Shown here: in pieces, positions 59,796 to 63,110 of the stretch
Layout: every line of letters begins with the position of its first letter
Numbering within the stretch: position 1 is the stretch's first letter
Position numbers and translations under genes: made by a program
The notes under the pieces: generated by a model
What the model was told of the DNA's origin: nothing
Seen by the model: only the letters and a program-made list of their open reading frames with translations
Databases searched by the model: none
NCBI GenBank assembly: GCA_008636105.1
Contig: VSDH01000016.1
Coordinates: 1-63,110, forward strand
Source of the DNA: Candidatus Scalindua sediminis
Lineage (GTDB): Bacteria > Planctomycetota > Brocadiia > Brocadiales > Scalinduaceae
Direction: 5' to 3'
Length of the DNA stretch: 63,110 bases

Positions 59796-60244
59796 GATAA
59801 TATGTGAATTATCTAGCATCCCGGCTACCGAATTTCTGTCAACTATTGTTGAATGAGTGTTAGGAAATACAAAAATACATTAGTACTGACAGAACAAGCA
59901 CTTATGTTATAAATCGATTAGTTATTAATGTGTTTTTGTCTTTAAAAAGCATTCTCTTGCCAAAAGAAACACTGCTTTTCTCCACTTAAGCGTTATACCT
60001 TAAACTATGTAATAACAACAACATACAACAGATTTTATCTTCTTAAATATTCATTGGTACAACTTTGGTACGCATTTTGTGTTAATTAGGGGTGGGGCAT
60101 AAAAGCAAATCACCTGAAAGGGCGAGATGCGAAACAATGGCCCTATTCTATTTTTCAAAATATAGTTGCTGTGATGTCGGCAAGACCAGCAATTATATAA
60201 GATTTTCATAGTGTGTGATCTGAATAGTAAGGAGGGTAAGAATA
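59796..60244. other. 449-bp gap, possible structured leader of the acidic peptide
   Basis: No ORF. Positions about 60100-60200 contain aaaagcaaatcacctgaaag then ggcgagatgcgaaac, a GAAA-capped hairpin flanked by GCAAA and GCGAAAC. A stem ctat..atttt/aaaat..atag follows (about 60144-60168). This layout loosely recalls c-di-GMP-I aptamers, but key 3' sequence is not matched, so the identity is open. Confidence 0.25.
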
Positions 60245-60499
60245 ATGAGTATAAGCAAATTTTTTTGTATGTTAATTGCTGGACTTGCTATTATTGGTTT
60301 TACTACAATAGGTCTGGCTGAACAGGAAGAAGTCAAGCAGGGTGAGGGTAAGGAGGCGATCGAGTCTGAGGTTATGGAGGAAGGTGAAAGTGCATCGGAA
60401 GCAAAAGCAGAGGCTGAATCAAAAGGGGAAATTCAATACGGTGCAGAACCTGAAGTAAAAACAGAGGAAACAGAAACTAAGGCAGAGGAAAAAGAGTAG
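60245..60499 (+). CDS. Small exported acidic peptide
   Basis: 84 aa: signal peptide MSISKFFCMLIAGLAIIGFT through GLA, then a mature tail almost wholly Glu, Ala, Lys, Gly and Ser (EEVKQGEGKEAIESE and similar). No cysteine in the mature part. RBS AAGGAGGGTAAGAATA is strong, and a terminator follows, so it is a single-gene transcript. Low-complexity acidic sequence gives no family; it may bind cations or coat the surface, which is speculative. Confidence 0.75.
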   Translation: MSISKFFCMLIAGLAIIGFTTIGLAEQEEVKQGEGKEAIESEVMEEGESASEAKAEAESKGEIQYGAEPEVKTEETETKAEEKE

Positions 60500-60556
60500 C
60501 TTTAAATTAGACATTAATAATTAAAATATTAACCTCAAATAGAATCGCACACTACT

Positions 60557-60589
60557 AAAGAGCGGAACTTTGTTCCGCTCTTTTTTTTT
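60557..60589 (+). terminator. Rho-independent terminator
   Basis: aaagagcggaa / ttccgctcttt stem with a short loop, followed by nine T residues. It ends the transcript of the acidic peptide gene. Confidence 0.9.
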
Positions 60590-60818
60590 GGTAAATAGCG
60601 GAAAATAGTATGTCCCTAATTATTGCAGAATACAAATAACAAATAACGAATGACTAATAACCATCCCGTTTACTACAAATTAAGGTAGTGTCCTAATTTG
60701 AAGTATCTTTTGGAATGCGGTTTGCGCATTTCAAATAATACGTTACATATTAACAGTTTTGTTGATAAATACGTCAAATATGTTAAAAAAATGAATTTTT
60801 ATTATTCTGAAATTTTTG

Positions 60819-60848
60819 TTGACTATTTGGAAAAAAGTGCCTTATAAT
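60819..60848 (+). promoter_or_regulatory. Sigma70-type promoter of the cassette
   Basis: TTGACT (60819-60824), 18-base spacer, perfect TATAAT (60843-60848). The start would be near 60854. An ATG overlapping the -10 box (60847) is therefore not a usable start codon. Confidence 0.7.
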
Positions 60849-60937
60849 GGAAAAACAATACAAATATTACACAAGATTGGCTTTTTTACTAGCAAAATAC
60901 ATTATTTTTCCTAAAAAACAAATATACCATACTAGTA

Positions 60938-61375
60938 TTGATAAGAAATGCTCATACGTTTCCAATCAAGTGGCCTATAGATGGAAAAGAAATAGAAATA
61001 CGAATAGAATTAAAATATTATACACGCCTTCTATTTTATCATCCGAATGATTTTTCTAATTTTCACACAGCGTATGAAGTATTAAATAATCCAAATCGTA
61101 TATTTATAGATCTTAAAAGACGTTTTAGCAATAGCAAGAATAAACTATGTGTAGCTGGTAAAACTCGATATTGGCGTAAGTATGTAGTAAAGGATAATAC
61201 AAGTATCAGTGTCTTGTTTCCACCCCATCTTGTTTATTTAGTATTTTTAGATGAAGAAAACTATATAATTGAGCACGGGGCAGAACGAGCCGATATGATA
61301 GACTCATTAAGCCCTAGAAATTGCGAAACCCGTTTTGGAGAACTGTTATGGAAAAAGACTTCACAAAACAATTAG
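60938..61375 (+). CDS. Cassette ORF A, unknown
   Basis: 145 aa from TTG 60938; no ATG or RBS is available in the frame, so the start is uncertain. Contains WPIDGKEIEIRIELKYYTRL, FHTAYEVLNNPNRIFIDLKR, and a Cys-bearing NKLCVAGKTRYWR. Basic and globular, no signal peptide or helix bundle. Overlaps ORF B by 28 bp. Possibly a toxin-type protein in a toxin-antitoxin pair, but this is inference from small size, overlap and mobility. Confidence 0.65.
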   Translation: MIRNAHTFPIKWPIDGKEIEIRIELKYYTRLLFYHPNDFSNFHTAYEVLNNPNRIFIDLKRRFSNSKNKLCVAGKTRYWRKYVVKDNTSISVLFPPHLVYLVFLDEENYIIEHGAERADMIDSLSPRNCETRFGELLWKKTSQNN

Positions 61376-61770
61376 ATCAAGATATAGCGGGAAGTGATTT
61401 TGGTTCTAAACAAGATGATCTTCAAATGTGGTATAATGAAAGGGGAGATTGTATCCAATTTAAAACTATGAATGTTTCTGCAATTAGAGAAAGAATTGAT
61501 GAATGTTTAACACTATATATTTCAATAGAAGATCAAAAACCAATCGGTTTCCAATTAAAAGATATAAAAGCATTAGCCAATTTGCTTGATGTTGACATAA
61601 TGGTAAAAGCTGATATTACTTCTAGTGATAAAAGTTTAATTTCTATTACTGCACTAATATTATTTAAAGCTTATACCCAAATACCTGAATCTACAGACCG
61701 CCGACGTACTGGCTATGGAGAAGCATTCAAGACTATGGCAAAAAAAGATTTAGAAACATCAGTAATATAA
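61348..61770 (+). CDS. Cassette ORF B, DUF2283-like
   Basis: 140 aa from ATG 61348, preceded by TTGGAGAACTGTT (good RBS). Residues about 22-70 (MWYNERGDCIQFKTM, IDECLTLYISIEDQKPIGF) resemble the DUF2283 pattern of short beta-rich proteins often paired with toxin-like genes. The C-terminal half is helical and Lys/Arg rich. It lies entirely inside the TIR cassette and is coupled to ORF A. Confidence 0.7.
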   Translation: MEKDFTKQLDQDIAGSDFGSKQDDLQMWYNERGDCIQFKTMNVSAIRERIDECLTLYISIEDQKPIGFQLKDIKALANLLDVDIMVKADITSSDKSLISITALILFKAYTQIPESTDRRRTGYGEAFKTMAKKDLETSVI

Positions 61771-61857
61771 ATTATATATCAATTCTTTTAATTTAAAGCA
61801 TATCCTCCCATAATTTTTTTCATTTCAAATTAGGACACAACCCAAATTAATCAACTC

Positions 61858-61887
61858 TTGACAGAATATATCATAATCAGCTATATT
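61858..61887 (+). promoter_or_regulatory. Promoter of the Cys-rich redox gene
   Basis: Perfect TTGACA (61858-61863), 18-base spacer, TATATT (61882-61887). It starts 8 bp after the right target duplication of the cassette. Confidence 0.55.
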
Positions 61888-61938
61888 ATTGGTTTTACTT
61901 TTAGTATTAATAACAAATATGTATAAGGAGGTTGTAAA

Positions 61939-62403
61939 ATGAGTGATGGCTGTCCAGGATCAAAAACAATGGATTTTAGTGAAAAAGATGAACAAGTTGC
62001 AGAAACAGGCGAACGCCAATCTCAGCTGAGACAGTGGCCAATACAGATGCATCTGGTTTCTCCCAAGGCGCCGTATTTTCAGGAGAAAGATATTTTATTA
62101 GCTGCAGACTGTGTACCATTTGCTCTGGCAGATTTCCATAAGGATTATCTCAAAGGAAAAAGTCTTGCCATTGCCTGTCCAAAGCTGGATCAGCATCAGG
62201 AAATTTATACAGAAAAGATAAAGGATTTGATTGATGAGTCAAAGATCAATACCTTAACGGTTATGATCATGCAGGTACCATGCTGTATGGGTTTGACTCA
62301 GATTGCGAAAGCCGGTGCGGAACAGGCTACCCGCAAGATACCAATCAAACAGGTAGTTGTAAGTGTAGAAGGCGGTCAAATCTTATCCGAGGATTGGATT
62401 TAA
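61939..62403 (+). CDS. Cys-rich ferredoxin-associated domain protein, probably truncated form
   Basis: 154 aa, no signal. Cysteines occur in SDGCPGSKTM, LLAADCVPFALADF, LAIACPKLD and VPCCMGL. The domain QLRQWPIQMHLVSPKAPYF to VPCC is one I know as the C-terminal part of longer proteins with two 4Fe-4S ferredoxin motifs; here only GCPGS is left of the N-terminal part. It may bind iron or a cluster in redox signalling. RBS AAGGAGG lies 7 bases before the ATG; terminator follows. Confidence 0.8.
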   Translation: MSDGCPGSKTMDFSEKDEQVAETGERQSQLRQWPIQMHLVSPKAPYFQEKDILLAADCVPFALADFHKDYLKGKSLAIACPKLDQHQEIYTEKIKDLIDESKINTLTVMIMQVPCCMGLTQIAKAGAEQATRKIPIKQVVVSVEGGQILSEDWI

Positions 62404-62426
62404 GCCTGATCACATTCCAAACATAA

Positions 62427-62470
62427 GAAAACCCCTGTGAGGCCAAAAGCGTCACAGGGGTTTTCTTTTT
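62427..62470. terminator. Bidirectional terminator
   Basis: gaaaacccctgtga and tcacaggggttttc form a 14-bp stem, with a T-rich run (TTTTCTTTTT) after it on the + strand and T residues on the reverse strand. It can end both the Cys-rich gene and the convergent PilZ gene. Confidence 0.88.
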
Positions 62471-62504
62471 GACAATTTATTTTAACCACAGGGTTGTAGT
62501 ATTC

Positions 62505-62897
62505 TTAGAAATGTGTGATGTTGTACTCTAAAAAGTTTTCAACAGTTGCATTTATCATTTCTTTCTCTTGTTCTCCAATATCAATAAACTTGATTGCGTT
62601 AGTAAACACGGAAGTAGGCTCAAATTGTTCGATTCGTATTACTTCCCCAACACAATTTATGGTAGATGTGGATTTAGGCAAATCTATTTTTAAATCCAGG
62701 AGTGTACCAATTCCTAAATCTTTCTTAGAACAAAAAAATGTACCTCCTACGCTTATATTCAGCAAATTAGCCGAATCCCAATCATCGGATCCCGTCTCTT
62801 GGGTATCTGACCTGATTTGGAATCTTGCCATAATAGGTTCTTCTACTGGCAGGTTTTCGTATCTTTCAAATTCCCTTTTTTCGTGACCGTCAGACAT
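62505..62897 (-). CDS. PilZ domain protein
   Basis: 130-aa single PilZ domain. The c-di-GMP-binding motifs R-x3-R (KREFERYE near the start) and N-x-S-x2-G (NISVGGTFF) are intact, so it is expected to bind c-di-GMP. The pilus-like operon at 22-28 kb would be one plausible downstream process, but no direct link is visible. Confidence 0.88.
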   Translation of the reverse strand: MSDGHEKREFERYENLPVEEPIMARFQIRSDTQETGSDDWDSANLLNISVGGTFFCSKKDLGIGTLLDLKIDLPKSTSTINCVGEVIRIEQFEPTSVFTNAIKFIDIGEQEKEMINATVENFLEYNITHF

Positions 62898-63110
62898 AAT
62901 CGTATTATCGTCATATTCTCAGAAATCTTAACCAATTACACACCAAATTATAACAAATAGAAATAAATAGGGTCACATCCAATACTGTTCGGCACGGAGT
63001 TTGATAAATGAATTCAATAAGCAAGATCCAAGAAGATTATTGTACTAATTGGTAATGGAAATACAAGTGGATACTAATGTATGACGAGATGGAGAAATGA
63101 AGGCACACCA
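62898..63110. other. Right-edge non-coding sequence
   Basis: 213 bp upstream of the PilZ gene; it should contain that gene's promoter. No other feature recognised. Confidence 0.4.

Larger units (their letters stand above)
60676..61850. mobile_element. Transposase-less two-gene cassette with TIRs and TSD
   Basis: Left inverted repeat ggtagtgtcctaatttgaa (60684-60702) and right ttcaaattaggacacaacc (61824-61842) pair over 19 bases with one mismatch. Outside them, caaattaa occurs exactly at 60676-60683 and 61843-61850: an 8-bp target-site duplication. The 1,159-bp interior holds a promoter and two overlapping ORFs, and no transposase. Such 8-bp duplications occur in several IS families (for example IS1595 or IS256 groups), so a transposase acting in trans probably moved it. 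Confidence 0.88.

Noticed and set aside
60847-61050. ORF starting with ATG overlapping the -10 box in the cassette
   Set aside because: Its ATG lies inside TATAATG of a strong promoter, so it is upstream of the transcript start; the frame from 60938 has better protein-like composition and coupling to ORF B.
60938-61375. Frameshifted single gene joining the 60847 frame with ORF A
   Set aside because: The upstream frame shows no conserved pattern and its ATG precedes the transcript start, so a frameshift is not needed to explain the sequence.

Overview
The window looks like a chromosomal segment of an AT-rich planctomycete-type bacterium. The best guess is an anammox-like member of the Brocadiales, but this is inference: no hydrazine or nitrogen-respiration gene lies here. 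Support comes from the PilM / Amuc_1100-like / secretin operon typical of the Planctomycetes-Verrucomicrobia group, the gene mix, and the dense palindromic repeats in coding and non-coding DNA.

Region 1 (1-15 kb) is a housekeeping block: glnA, dnaA, a 390-bp AT-rich gap, dnaN, a DciA-like gene and gyrB, then dapF and lysC on the other strand. A hexuloisomerase-like SIS gene, yggT, deoC-deoB, a MurC-like ligase and gmd follow. Region 2 (15-22 kb) has a reverse-strand group (aldehyde dehydrogenase, exported unknown, DjlA-like co-chaperone, coiled-coil/TPR lipoprotein, small coiled-coil protein) facing tilS and miaA. Region 3 (22-28.5 kb) is a pilus/secretion operon: PilM-PilN fusion, PilO/Amuc_1100-like, PilP-like and a secretin lipoprotein. 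Region 4 (28.5-31.4 kb) is a repeat-rich gap with one small exported protein, tRNA-Met(CAT) and a MITE with perfect 20-bp inverted ends. Region 5 (31.4-41.4 kb) holds a FabZ-like hot-dog protein, HU, glmM with an archaeal-style GlmU-like gene, a HAD gene beside a HAD-YvcK fusion, a DUF192 lipoprotein, a MaoC-like protein, a PP-loop protein and a Memo/AmrB protein.

Region 6 (41.5-59.8 kb) is the most interesting accessory region. Two GT2 glycosyltransferases, a small exported Cys protein, transaldolase, and an ECF sigma/anti-sigma pair lead into TVP38, a flavoprotein disulfide reductase, DUF547, two TlpA-like thioredoxins, an iron-sulfur flavoprotein, a CMD/AhpD-like protein, a PiT phosphate transporter, a processive GT2, DUF3179 and a polytopic glycosyltransferase. 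It ends in an 865-aa fusion of PqqD-like, radical SAM/SPASM and AS3MT/ArsM-type arsenite methyltransferase domains. The sigma gene and the exported Cys protein share a near-identical upstream motif, suggesting ECF control. I infer an organoarsenical (arsenosugar or arsenolipid-like) or metalloid-detoxification pathway.

Region 7 (59.8-63.1 kb) holds an acidic exported peptide with a terminator, and a 1,159-bp two-gene cassette bounded by 19-bp inverted repeats and a perfect 8-bp target duplication but lacking a transposase. A Cys-rich redox-type protein and a PilZ protein follow. Palindromic repeats lie inside at least two, probably four, coding sequences without breaking them.
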